From assembly GCA_011503125.2 (NCBI GenBank), contig WWBZ02000016.1:3534001-3598000 (forward strand): DNA of 64,000 nucleotides, read 5' to 3'. Below the pieces are notes generated by a model. That model searched no databases and was not told where the DNA came from. It saw nothing but the letters and a program-made list of their open reading frames with translations. A program made the position numbers and the translations under genes. The stretch's first letter is position 1. Every line of letters begins with the position of its first letter. This document shows positions 42,287 to 52,448 of this stretch, one piece after another. This stretch comes from Botryosphaeria dothidea. Its lineage: Eukaryota > Ascomycota > Dothideomycetes > Botryosphaeriales > Botryosphaeriaceae.

Positions 42287-44935
42287 TTACCTCCTTCGCT
42301 GCGCATCCTCGGTCAAATCACTCTCATCTTCCTCCTCGACTGGAGCTGGTGTGTTTCTCTGTTTCCTCCTTTCCGGACGACGCCGCCTGTTGAAGCTGAT
42401 GTTGCTTGCTGAGTCGTCGGGGGCCAGCTCCGACCTCTCATCAAGTCCGTCATCTGTCTCCGTCTCCCATCCACCTGCACCCCACCCTCCGATACCCGAT
42501 GCTGGCGTGCCAAGCCGCACCTCAACGCCGCCATCCATAGAACCGCGCCGTGCCTGCGCTGCCATCGCAAGACCGGCGCTACGCTCACGTAACGCCCGGC
42601 GTACAGCCTCGGCCTTGCAGTGAAGGGCTTCAAACGCATCTTCCAGCGCTTCCATGCCTAGGAAAATCTCACGCTCCACCTCGGCAAGCGTAGCAATCTC
42701 GACTTCTTCATCCATCTGGACAGGTGCACCAAAAGAGCTTGGCGTCGTAGAAGCTGGTCTGCCAAAGCCTGGCGTCCCACTCTGAAAAGGCGTCGGACCA
42801 CGCGACGGTCCTCCACCAGTGCTGAAAGGTGTCGTGGTGCGGGACAGTGGTGTCGCCGTGGGTCCTCGAGAGATAGACGAGCCCCCGTAGGCAGGGGTCG
42901 GGACGGGCCCTTCTGCGCCGCTCCACAAGAACCCGTCGAACCTTCCCGAAATAAGAATCTCCCATTCTCCATTGCTCACCGCCGCCAAGGTGGCCAAAAC
43001 GGAATGGAGAGTCGGATGGTTCAGAAGGAAGATTGCGCATTCAGGGTCCCGAGGAGGCTTGTTCAACCGGTACAGTCTTTGCAAAGCTGTAGCCGTCTTG
43101 ACCAGCAACTCCGGCCTCGGTACGTTAAGCGGTGTGGGTGTGCGTGATGCTGGAATTGTAATCAACCCCCTAAGCAAGGCTGTGAAGATTGGGCGCTTAT
43201 CGGCCTCCAGGTGCGTGAGCATGGCAAAAGTGAGTGTCTCATCATCGACTTCTTGCGGGGGACTTGTCGAGACTTCGGGCTGTGTTGCCAACCAATTTTG
43301 AACAGCTTGTTTCGTCTTCTTGCTTTGCTTGATGTAATGGTCGCGATATTCTTCGGGAACGTCAATGTCAAGCTTCTGCATCGGTGCTGCTTGGTTGAAC
43401 CCGGAAATCCCAAGACCACCGGCATCAGCGTCGATCGAGAACGGCGGCCATGGGGGTAGTTCTCGACGACCTGAGACGAATTCCAGGATTTCACCCCAGC
43501 TGACACCGGTCTCTTCGTCTGTCGGCTCAACGTCATCCGATTTCAGGCGGCATATAACGCAGCGACACACCTCCGAAGATATATCACGTGCAAAAACTGC
43601 TTCGAGCCTATCCAACAATCGCCGGGCCACTGACCTATAGCCAGTAGCGACAGCGATTGAACCACTCTTGGACATGACATAATTGTAGTCTTCTAACAGC
43701 TTCTGAAACGGAGCAAAGATATGTTGAACCGACTCCACTGGTGGGGGCCGGGTTCCTGGTGAGCCATATTGGGGGGGGAATGAGCCTAGCGGCGGCTCAA
43801 CAGCCGCTATTAGGGTCTTAGGCACCGTGTGGGGTAGGCCGCCGTTTTGAAGTAGGTAGTCAACCCGGGGGACGTCAGTAGGCATCATCATAGGTGGTGG
43901 GGGAGGAGGTGGCGGCGGTGCAGCATTCATACCACCACCCCAAGGATCAGCAGAGGGGGCACGAGAGCCAGAACTTTGAAATACCTGGACCATTGGCGTG
44001 CCTTTTTGTCCAGGTGTTGCGACTGGAAAAGGAGGGTGTGTGGAAGTGGGAGTCTTGGGCGACGAGTCATCAAGGGACGGCGATGAATCTGATATTGGAT
44101 CTTTGCGGACTCTGGTCTGGTCGGGAGCGATTGACGTTGCGTCAGAATCGGTAGTTGATCGGGCGCCACTCACGGTCCTCTGTGACCTTGCAGCCGAGCT
44201 CTCAGACGAAGCTTTTCTGGGAGCTGCATGGCGGCGTGCAGTGCTCGGCTTCGAGGCGTCAGAGTCTTGCGAGTCATCGTCCAATAGTATGTTTTGGCGT
44301 AAACTGGATTTCGACGCCGTTGTTTTTGGGCCGGCTCCCTTCTGAGATTCACCACCGGCGCTCCGCCGCCCACTGGAACTTCTCCTCCCGCTGTCGCTCC
44401 TTTTTCTACTACCTTTGTCTGAGCGCTGGCTGCCTCCTGACCTTCTCATACTGTTCCCGCTTTCCTTCCGCCTCAGGTCTGGCTCGTCGGCAGTCAACGG
44501 CGGACTCGGAGGCGCAGCAGCAGCGCGGGCAGCGCTCGTGGGCTTTGGAGACAGACGGCCGTCCTTGGGATGGCCGCCCAGATCGGTGGGGTCAGGGGTG
44601 TAAGGAGCTTTCCCCGCCTTCGCATCAGCATCGCGCGGTTCCAGTGACTCGCGACTGTGGGCTTTCGAGAAGGATGGATAGGAGCGGGTAGCGGCAGGCG
44701 AGGCGGTGGAGGGCCGACGGTCGAGTTCGGGGACCAGCGACATTTTCTTGGAATGGGAGTGGGAGCGGGACGAGTGCGGGCGGTCGCGGTCTGCGGAGTC
44801 GCGCAGGTGGTCCTTGGAGCGCGGCTTCTTCTTGTGCGAGGGCTTCTTGCGCTCCTTATCCTTGGAGCGGGGAGGGTCGAGGTCGGATTCGCGGTCCTTC
44901 CGGCGTCGGCGGACGTCCGAGTCCTTAGAGCTCAT
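42287..44935 (-). CDS. Large uncharacterised fungal protein with conserved core
   Basis: Single-exon protein of 882 residues. Residues 1-370 are disordered, basic and Ser-rich (DVRRRRKDRESD, KKPSHKKKPRSKD), followed by a run of nine prolines. A folded-looking core from about 375 to 700 starts with VDYLLQNGGLPHTVPKTL. It includes YVMSKSGSIAVATGYRSVA, ARDISSEVCRCVICRL (three cysteines that could bind metal) and TLTFAMLTHLEADKRPIF. A helical segment (AEVEREIFLGMEALEDAFEA) and an acidic/basic tail follow. I recall related mould proteins carrying the automatic label '5-methylcytosine G/T mismatch-specific DNA glycosylase'. I see no HhH-GPD or UDG glycosylase motif here and would not adopt that function. 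The start is the ATG at 44935, 24 bp inside a slightly longer non-ATG frame. Confidence 0.85.
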   Translation of the reverse strand: MSSKDSDVRRRRKDRESDLDPPRSKDKERKKPSHKKKPRSKDHLRDSADRDRPHSSRSHSHSKKMSLVPELDRRPSTASPAATRSYPSFSKAHSRESLEPRDADAKAGKAPYTPDPTDLGGHPKDGRLSPKPTSAARAAAAPPSPPLTADEPDLRRKESGNSMRRSGGSQRSDKGSRKRSDSGRRSSSGRRSAGGESQKGAGPKTTASKSSLRQNILLDDDSQDSDASKPSTARRHAAPRKASSESSAARSQRTVSGARSTTDSDATSIAPDQTRVRKDPISDSSPSLDDSSPKTPTSTHPPFPVATPGQKGTPMVQVFQSSGSRAPSADPWGGGMNAAPPPPPPPPPMMMPTDVPRVDYLLQNGGLPHTVPKTLIAAVEPPLGSFPPQYGSPGTRPPPVESVQHIFAPFQKLLEDYNYVMSKSGSIAVATGYRSVARRLLDRLEAVFARDISSEVCRCVICRLKSDDVEPTDEETGVSWGEILEFVSGRRELPPWPPFSIDADAGGLGISGFNQAAPMQKLDIDVPEEYRDHYIKQSKKTKQAVQNWLATQPEVSTSPPQEVDDETLTFAMLTHLEADKRPIFTALLRGLITIPASRTPTPLNVPRPELLVKTATALQRLYRLNKPPRDPECAIFLLNHPTLHSVLATLAAVSNGEWEILISGRFDGFLWSGAEGPVPTPAYGGSSISRGPTATPLSRTTTPFSTGGGPSRGPTPFQSGTPGFGRPASTTPSSFGAPVQMDEEVEIATLAEVEREIFLGMEALEDAFEALHCKAEAVRRALRERSAGLAMAAQARRGSMDGGVEVRLGTPASGIGGWGAGGWETETDDGLDERSELAPDDSASNISFNRRRRPERRKQRNTPAPVEEEDESDLTEDAQRRR

Positions 44936-46201
44936 GATCGTGGTGCGGCGAGGTTGCACTTGGCGGAGGGCGAGTGCAGAAGTCTGGAGCGGCTAGACAC
45001 AGGCCGGCTGGACGGTGATTGGCGGTGTGGGTGCAGCAGGGAGCGGGATTAGCGAGGGCTGCGAGGGCGCATTGCTGCGATCTTCCTGGTGCCAGGCGCA
45101 TCGACGGGGAAGCGCTTCGAGGACTGTTGGGCGCGGTCGGGTTGCGGCGTAGGCTGCACAGAGGGTCGACGTGAACTGGCCATCGCAGGCTGCGCTGTGT
45201 GCATGACCGTGCTGGGCGCCGCGCCCACGTCACCGAGGATCGCTACGCGGCGGCTGCTCCCTTGACCAAGCGCCACAAACAACCGCTCCACTCCATCAAC
45301 ACCCCCGCACCCGCAGGGAGCGTTAGACGGTCTTTCGTCTGTGCAACCAGCTGCCCGTTGCGATGGATCATCGCCGTCCGTCCTCCACTCTCCACCGAAC
45401 CTTAAGCCGACTTGCTCCTGCTGCCTTGTACTAAGCCTCTGCCACGCTTCTGCTCGCAAAGCCCCTTCCCTTGCCGTCCTCCTTGCGCTCCGGATGCCGT
45501 AGACCAGACGTCAATGGCCAACTCCATCCCACCGCTCCTGCAACGTCCCACGGCAGTTGTCTGTCGTGCGTCCGCTACACCAGCTAGCTGCCTCTTCGTC
45601 CAACATGCCGTCAATCATTTGGCGTATGAGACCGGCCCGTTATGCTAGAAGTTGCTGTCCGCTGAATCTAGGCACTCTCACTAGGTTGAGCAGCTTCCAA
45701 GCAGGTGCACAGTATGCTTGTAGCTCAACAGGCAAAGTCGACTTTATCGTGCGAAGCAACATCCGAAGGGAGAATTTGACACTGCCGTTCAAAGCCCTGC
45801 AGTGCAAAGAACGCGAGACAGTCATCTTCAAGGTTGCCGCTTGCCATTGTCCTTCGTCTTGAATATGCTCCTACCGCTTCTGGTTCGTAGCACCTGCCGC
45901 GGTGTTGCTTTTGCAACATGTCTCTGCGGGTCCTCTGTAACTGACAACACTGCATACCTCAACCTACATTCTTCCCTAGGCTTCACATCATTCATAATCC
46001 TCCCTCTTTAAGTTCTTTGTTATTTCTGTGTTCTCAGCTACCCCTCCTTAGGAGGTCTCTTGCGCAACAACGTCTTCATCAATATTCCTTTCTCGAGGGG
46101 TCGCCGGCACGCCCTCCGCTAACGCTTCACCAATTCTTAACAAACCACAGTCAAGACCTCCGTCTCTTTCCGATCCCGGCTGTCTCGGCCTCGGATCCAC
46201 C
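44936..46201. other. Divergent intergenic region
   Basis: 1,266 bp between the starts of the disordered-protein gene (minus) and the F-box-like gene (plus). The left part is GC-rich, the right part C/T-rich before the F-box ATG. No supported gene. Confidence 0.5.
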
Positions 46202-48506
46202 ATGTTTCGATCGACTGTTCCGAAACATCCTGTCCTCATGCAGAACCCTTTGAGCATGACACTCCCCTGCGAGCTCATCCAGCGCGTTTTTGACTTTTCC
46301 TCTCCAATGGACTTCAATGCCGCTCGTCATACATGTCGATCTTGGATGCGAGCAAGTCTTGACCAACGCCTCCTGTACTCGATGCTGAAAAGAGGTGGCT
46401 GGTGGTCGGGTGCATACTCTGATCTCTGGTCCCGCAAGAGCTCTGCTTCCGAAGAATGGCTGCTCAGCCGGTATTTATCTCGACAATGCGCCCTCACTGC
46501 TGGATGGACGGGGAACGGTTTGCAAGAACGTTCATATACCGAAACTGAAGAGCGTGCTGGCCTGCCTGGGAGCTTCATCGAATGTTGTCAAGCCGACTTT
46601 GCTGATCTGGCAAGTGGATATGGAGCGTTGGCGAGGCAGCAGGGTCCAAGACTCATGTTTTCAGCCAGTGTATGCGGCCAATTCCTCCTTGTGGCCGAGG
46701 CAAGCGTGATATATGTCTACGCTCTCGAGGAAGCCGAAATCCGGCCAATCGCGAGTGTCATGTGCCCGCGGAAAGTTCTTGCCATGAGCATGGATACTTC
46801 GGCCTCGAGGTTCGCCGTAGCTGCGTTGCTGGATGGACGCATGGGGCTCGTTTGTAATTTGGATATTGAAGCCGACTCCAACTATGCAGCGAATCCCCTT
46901 GTACCCGGTGACTTCGTGGAAAGTTCCTCCGGTCATCGCACAACGATGAGGTCTTCTATCTTCACGAGCAGACTATACCCCAAAATTGATCGCGCGACCT
47001 CCGTCGAACAGGGTGCTGAAAACTACGTACCATCCTTCGACGCGATCAACGTACGAAGTGGAGACACAGATGCAACCCTTCAAGGTGTCAGCGATCCTGT
47101 CAGATATATTCAGAATTTTATCAACCAGACATGGAACGAGCATATATCCGCCTCTTTTCCTGCCTCCGGAGGAACACTTCTGCCACATGCCGGGAGGGAA
47201 CGCCCGATGCCGTTATCTGCAGGGCCACGCACCGTCTATCGCCATTTGTGCTCTGAAGACGACCCTCCACGCAGCGTGGCAATTTGTCCACAAAAGCATT
47301 GTGTGGCATTTGGTTGTGCCGGAGGGATTGAGCTCCACTGGGTCGATAAACAGACCTCGCGGGATCTGCATCGCTGGTTTCCCGTGTCTTCACCTAGCGA
47401 CTTTCTATTCTTCCTCAATCCACGCCCAGGTATGTTACCTTTCTACTGCAATAGAATGATCTTATGTGAAAGTTGACTGGAATGGCATCACAGGTGTAGA
47501 CTCCACCCACAAACTTCGCATCATTTCCAGTGTCGCACACCCTGATGAGCGGCCCGCAATCCATAAGCACTTTTCCCAATATGCGCACCCTGCACCCTTC
47601 ACCTGGGCCTATCGAAATGGAGGCTCTGGATCGTGGCGTCGAACAGCACCAGTTATCCACGACCATTACCGCGCAGTTCCTCTATCCGACGGGTACCACC
47701 ATCTCTTCATAGAGCCTACGTCCTCCCTGTTGTGTCTCGGTAGCGATGCACCTCTGGGTGGTTTGATCAAGTTGATTCGAAATGTGGTGCTGCTGCCACC
47801 GGAGCCTGGAATGATTCCTAGCTGCTTTACTGCAGATGCTAACTTGTCAGAGGGCGCACGCATTGCCGCTTGTTTCCGCTCTCCTAGACTTGACCACACC
47901 GAAGAATCTATTCAAAGCTCAAGAAACGGCCGAGACTTCTACCAACCTGACGGTGGACATGTGTTAATGCTCTATTCTATCCCCCCAGACCTTTTCTTGG
48001 CTTCTAGAATGGAACACAGCATCGAACACTTGGCTCAACACAATTGCGGATCCACTGGTGCCTCCCCTTTGAATCAGCGAGCATCTTCCTTCGCCAACGA
48101 TCACTGGCTCGAATGGTGGCCGGACAGCGACGACGATGTTCGTGATGCAGCACTCCTGAGCCTCGGCCCTTGGCCACTCAGGCTACGAGGAGTGCGACTG
48201 GCGGAGTTGGGCACAGAGTGTGTAGCATTAGCGGTGAATGAGACCCCCGAGTTGACGATCTGGGCAATTATGAAGGACGGGAAGGCAAGGGCTTGGGTCA
48301 TCAAAGGTACAGATGGACGCTTGCCTATGAGTAAAAAATTCATCTTGAAGGATGGAACGGTCATCGATATGGATGAGTCTGACGTTGAATGGGATGACAT
48401 TGAGGACGACGACTGTATTGAAGTCTTCGATGACTTTGATGGCGGATCAACGGAGGACATGCCGGGGGAGTTCGTATTCGATGCGGATAATGTGGCTGAG
48501 GCATAG
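46202..48506 (+). CDS. F-box-like protein with possible beta-propeller
   Basis: 746 residues in two exons (46202-47429 and 47494-48506) with a 64-bp intron. An F-box-like segment near residues 17-60 ([19 protein letters not shown], then [18 protein letters not shown]) suggests a substrate receptor of an SCF ubiquitin ligase. The long remainder has features of degenerate propeller blades: [62 protein letters not shown] and [19 protein letters not shown]. The C-terminus is strongly acidic ([14 protein letters not shown]). Many moulds have similar F-box proteins with unknown targets. The start ATG at 46202 lies in CACCATG. The propeller reading is inference from spacing, not from a domain search. 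Confidence 0.8.
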
Positions 48507-51500
48507 CCGGATCGGGCGCTTTGTCGACGTCTCGTATGGATCTGCAGAAAAAAGCACCAACTGCACAAGATGGGGATTGGGCTTTGACCTATTGTTCTAA
48601 TCGCCCTAGATGATTGAAATAGGAAACGTAAATGCTCTACTCTACCAGGAATCTGTGCCATGCGACTTGGTATAAACCCTCACCCGAGGTTGCACCATCC
48701 TTCCAGCTCGCAATTGCTCAAGTCGCCAACGTAAACCTGCCATAAATGACTGGAACTTCACTCCACCTTTCGCTTACCTGTGAAGGGGTTCATTCAGTTG
48801 AACAAGAACTCAAGACCGTACTTGCTGCTGCTGCACCACGTGTCAAATGAGACCTTTTCCCAAGCCCGAGCGTTTTCGTGTGGACCTAGCATGGTAAATG
48901 GAACCAGGGTGCACCCGTCATTCGCCGCCATCCTCCGTTATTGGCAGCGACGGCGAATTATGGACTGTTTTTCAACAACGAGATGGAACGGGCGCCACTT
49001 GGCCGGGAGAAGAAGAAAGGCGATGATAATGAACAGAACGGGCCAATAAACAAGAAGCTCGGTGAGGTGAAGGAATGCATAGAAACGCTTATCTGTTCTG
49101 TCAGTTCGTATCAGACGAGAGGGTTATACGAAGTTTATGACACGGTACGGATTGTGGAAAAAGATTTCAAAGCAGTTCGAACGCATGGACAGCAGGACAC
49201 TAAAACGCATCGAGGGATTCCAACCAGGGCTCGGAACATAATGCTAGCCACTTTTATCAATTGAGTTGAATGATCCTATCATAGCAAAGGGAAGAGGTGG
49301 GAGATGGAGGGATAATATCCTCAAAGACAAACGGTCAGAAGGTGCATCCATGATTCTTGAACAAGGGGTAGAGTTAGGCGCGCTGACATTGAGCGGCGTG
49401 ATTATGCAATTGCCGACTGTCAAGGAGGCACGGGAAACAGTGGATGAATAAGGGCGCGCGCAACAACTCCATTGAGAAGAGTTCTAGATTCCGAAATACA
49501 AGGGAGGTTTTCATTCTCAACCTCACCGTGCATGGAGACCCCGCAGGAGATAACCTTATTGTAGATTCAGGGACTTGACAAGGGGACCTCGATCTGGAAC
49601 AAAATGGGCTTGAGAAAAGATCAATCCGCTAAGATTGAGCATGAATTGAAAGACGTAGACTCTAATAACGGTTCCCGACCTTGGCATACATAGACGGTGG
49701 CGTGAGGGTTGCTTTTCGACAAATCTCTTGCGCAATGCAATCCCAGGCTTTCACATGGGTAAGGTAAGGCAACCCAGCCTTCGACACGCCGGCTCCAGCT
49801 GAAGGATCGCCACGACCCGCCCGAGAGTTTGTTAGGAAATCTCTCGGCGGCTCGGCAGTCGAACCAACGCCGGACGGCTGTATCGCCAATTCTTTCGGTG
49901 GCCGCGCCACATGGTCAGCAAATACGAAGTTTGATACGTTTCGAGCTGAGGGCGTAAACGGCCGACAGATTCGACCAGTAATGCGGAAGGGGTGTTCGCA
50001 TAGGTATGAGGAGCAGGGCGCAAGAGTTAAGGTCGGGAATTCGAGAGCAGATATCGGGACAGGGTCCGTCTGACCCTCAGCAACGGCACCCTGAGTTTGC
50101 TCGAACCGAGATAAGCTGCCGACGCTACTTTCGAGGAGCGGACCGATTGATGGACACCAAGGGTTGATGCGCGATATCCGAGAGCTGCAGAAGCGGCGGT
50201 TACGGCGATCTTCGCTGTTCGCCCCGAAATCTCGTGCAGGGTTACGGCTGTTCGAAGGGGCGGAATACTGCCATGTCCAAGACAAGCAGCATGTTCCGAC
50301 GCATGCGCTCGATGCGAAGCGTGCAATAGCGTCAGCACTGGAGTAGCGGGAAAAATAAAATACTTTGCTGACCGTACAAGTGGCGGTCGGCGAGCAAGGC
50401 TGAGCAAAGAAAAGTCTTGAGCTCTGCAGGCGAATGGTTGACAAATGCTCTTTTGCCAGTTCAGGAAAGCCATCAGCCGCAGCTGCTATTCGACAGAAGA
50501 ACAAGCTTCAACCCAGCCCGCGCTTTCTGCCAGTCATCATAGCAAAGACAAGGTGCGGGATTTTGAAACAGATCCGATGCAGGCAGCTCGTAACGTAATG
50601 CCTCTAGAAGGGATCTTGAAACGTGCTGGTGACCGGTCAGTTGGGTGAAGTCTTGTTCTATTGTTGTCTGGCGGAGGGTCTCGAATCTTGTTCTGAGACC
50701 GACGCCACGGGGCGCGGGCGAGGAGCAGGCCTCGTGATGCTAATGTCGACGCTGATGCTGATGTTCGCGGTGGAAATTGGCTGAGTGCTAAGTCTGGTAA
50801 ATTGGTACCTGCAGGAGTTCGTCCGCGGCGAGGGAGGGCGCTATCCTCGAATGGCGCCGAGATAAACCACGGGATGAGCTCAGGAAAGGGGAATAATGGG
50901 CTCCCAGATAATGAACGAAGAAGGGCGATGCAAAACAGCAATAGGAGCATTCACGATGCATGGTGCCGGAAGCGTCAGAGTCGGGGGGACATGAGCCACG
51001 CGACGGCCTGCACTTCTCCGGTATTATTGCCCTGCGAAGCGCCATGCCAATCATCTGCCGGGGTGCATGCGCTTCGCAGCAGCAGGGCGGCTGCAGCGCG
51101 GGCGCGAAATACGGCCGACGGGCGCGCGTGCACGCGAAGGTCAGAGCAGCGGCAGGCGGCGCCGGGGGCGGCGGCGCGTCGAGCACGATATGTAGGTGTG
51201 CACAGAGTAAGCGCGGCGCAGCGGTTGCTTTGCTCGCGGACGTTGGGCCATCAGCTCCTGCATATGCGATGCAGGCGCCCATCATTCCGGATTGTGCCGG
51301 GCGCGTTCTGGACCGTGCTGCCGGCCTGCCCTCAAGCCGGCGGGCGCGGAGCGATCGCAATGAGCTGTCGCGAGGGGCATCTCAGCGCGTGCGAGCTGCG
51401 CGACGGGTGGAGGGCTTTTGTGGTGGGCGGTATGGGTAGGCGCGGGCAGCTGTGGGCGTGGCCAATGGCGCGCCAGAGGAGGGTGGGCGTGAAGATCAGG

Positions 51501-52448
51501 GCCGCGCGTGGAGGTCAGATGGTTGCTGGATGAGGGCGGCGCGCAGCCAATAGACGGGGGGGTTGTGTGATTCAGCAGGGGCGCGGCCTGAAGAGGCAGC
51601 ATTAATGAACTGGGAGGCGGAGGTGTTTCAGGATCGGCTGTGGTGCGCTGATGACGAAGAAGAAGGCTCGCTCGCCTCGTCGGCCTGGTTCCTGCAGACT
51701 GGAGCGGTGCGCTGTGCTGCGTCGCAGAGTTGACGGCCGCGCCGCAGATCTGAAGCCAGCCGAACGCGCTTGTTCACTGCAGCTCCCCACAGCCAGACAC
51801 CTGGCTGTCGCAAGACGAGCAGAGCCCGCACCAGATTCCGCTTCGGGCATGGGACCGTGCCCGCGTTAAGCTGCTTCCAGCCGCCGCGGCCTGCCAGTAC
51901 CTGGTCCATATGCCTCCGAATATGGAGCTGTCTTTTCCCCCATCTGCGCCCGCGCCCACGCCGAAGCGCATCCTCTCCGCCGCTGCCTGCGCGAGTCGCT
52001 GCCGCCAGTGAAGCCTTCGCCGCCGAGCCCCGTCCATCCCAGCGCCCGCCGCCTGCATCCACCTGCACAACCAACCCTACTACTTTTTCTCACCACCGCC
52101 CTATCTGAATCCGCCGCCCAACCAGCCCTGAGCCGCCGCTCCACTCCGCCGCGCCTGCCGCGCGCTGCTGCCCTACGGCCTGCCCGCCAATCCAGCGCCT
52201 CCACGACCGTCGGGTTGTGCAAAAGTGCTGGGCGCCCTATTGGCCACCGCGCGTCCACCGAACTACGCCGTGCCAAAGAGCGACAACCACGAGCCGCTCC
52301 CTCCAGCTCGCCGTCCGTCAGCGAGACGGCCAGCAGCTCCACCTGCAGCACAACGCCGAATTCGTCCTCATATGCGCCCCCGCGGTCCGTCTCCGTTACG
52401 CTGCTCGCATCCGCCGGCCTCTCTCCTCCGTCCTCCCCTTCCTCTGTA
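48507..52448. other. 3.9-kb gene-poor region upstream of the RhoGAP gene
   Basis: Between the F-box-like stop and the RhoGAP ATG. The first half is of moderate GC; from about 50700 it becomes very GC-rich with overlapping long frames on several strands. A 280-codon minus-strand frame (49662-50504) lacks any usable ATG. The end just before 52449 is open in the RhoGAP frame and may be leader. No gene is supported. Confidence 0.45.

Noticed and set aside
11152..48506. A polarity or phosphoinositide gene cluster
   Set aside because: The related genes are spread over many kilobases on both strands among unrelated ones; chance neighbourhood is the simpler reading.
49140..49260. tRNA-like T-arm sequence (AGTTCGAAC)
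   Set aside because: No acceptor stem or anticodon arm can be paired around it.
49662..50504. Minus-strand 280-residue protein
   Set aside because: No ATG near its start and no recognisable motif; kept only as a low-weight finding.
50788..51533. Overlapping 190- and 243-residue frames on both strands
   Set aside because: Ala/Arg/Pro-rich products of GC skew; both strands open at once, which fits composition and not coding.
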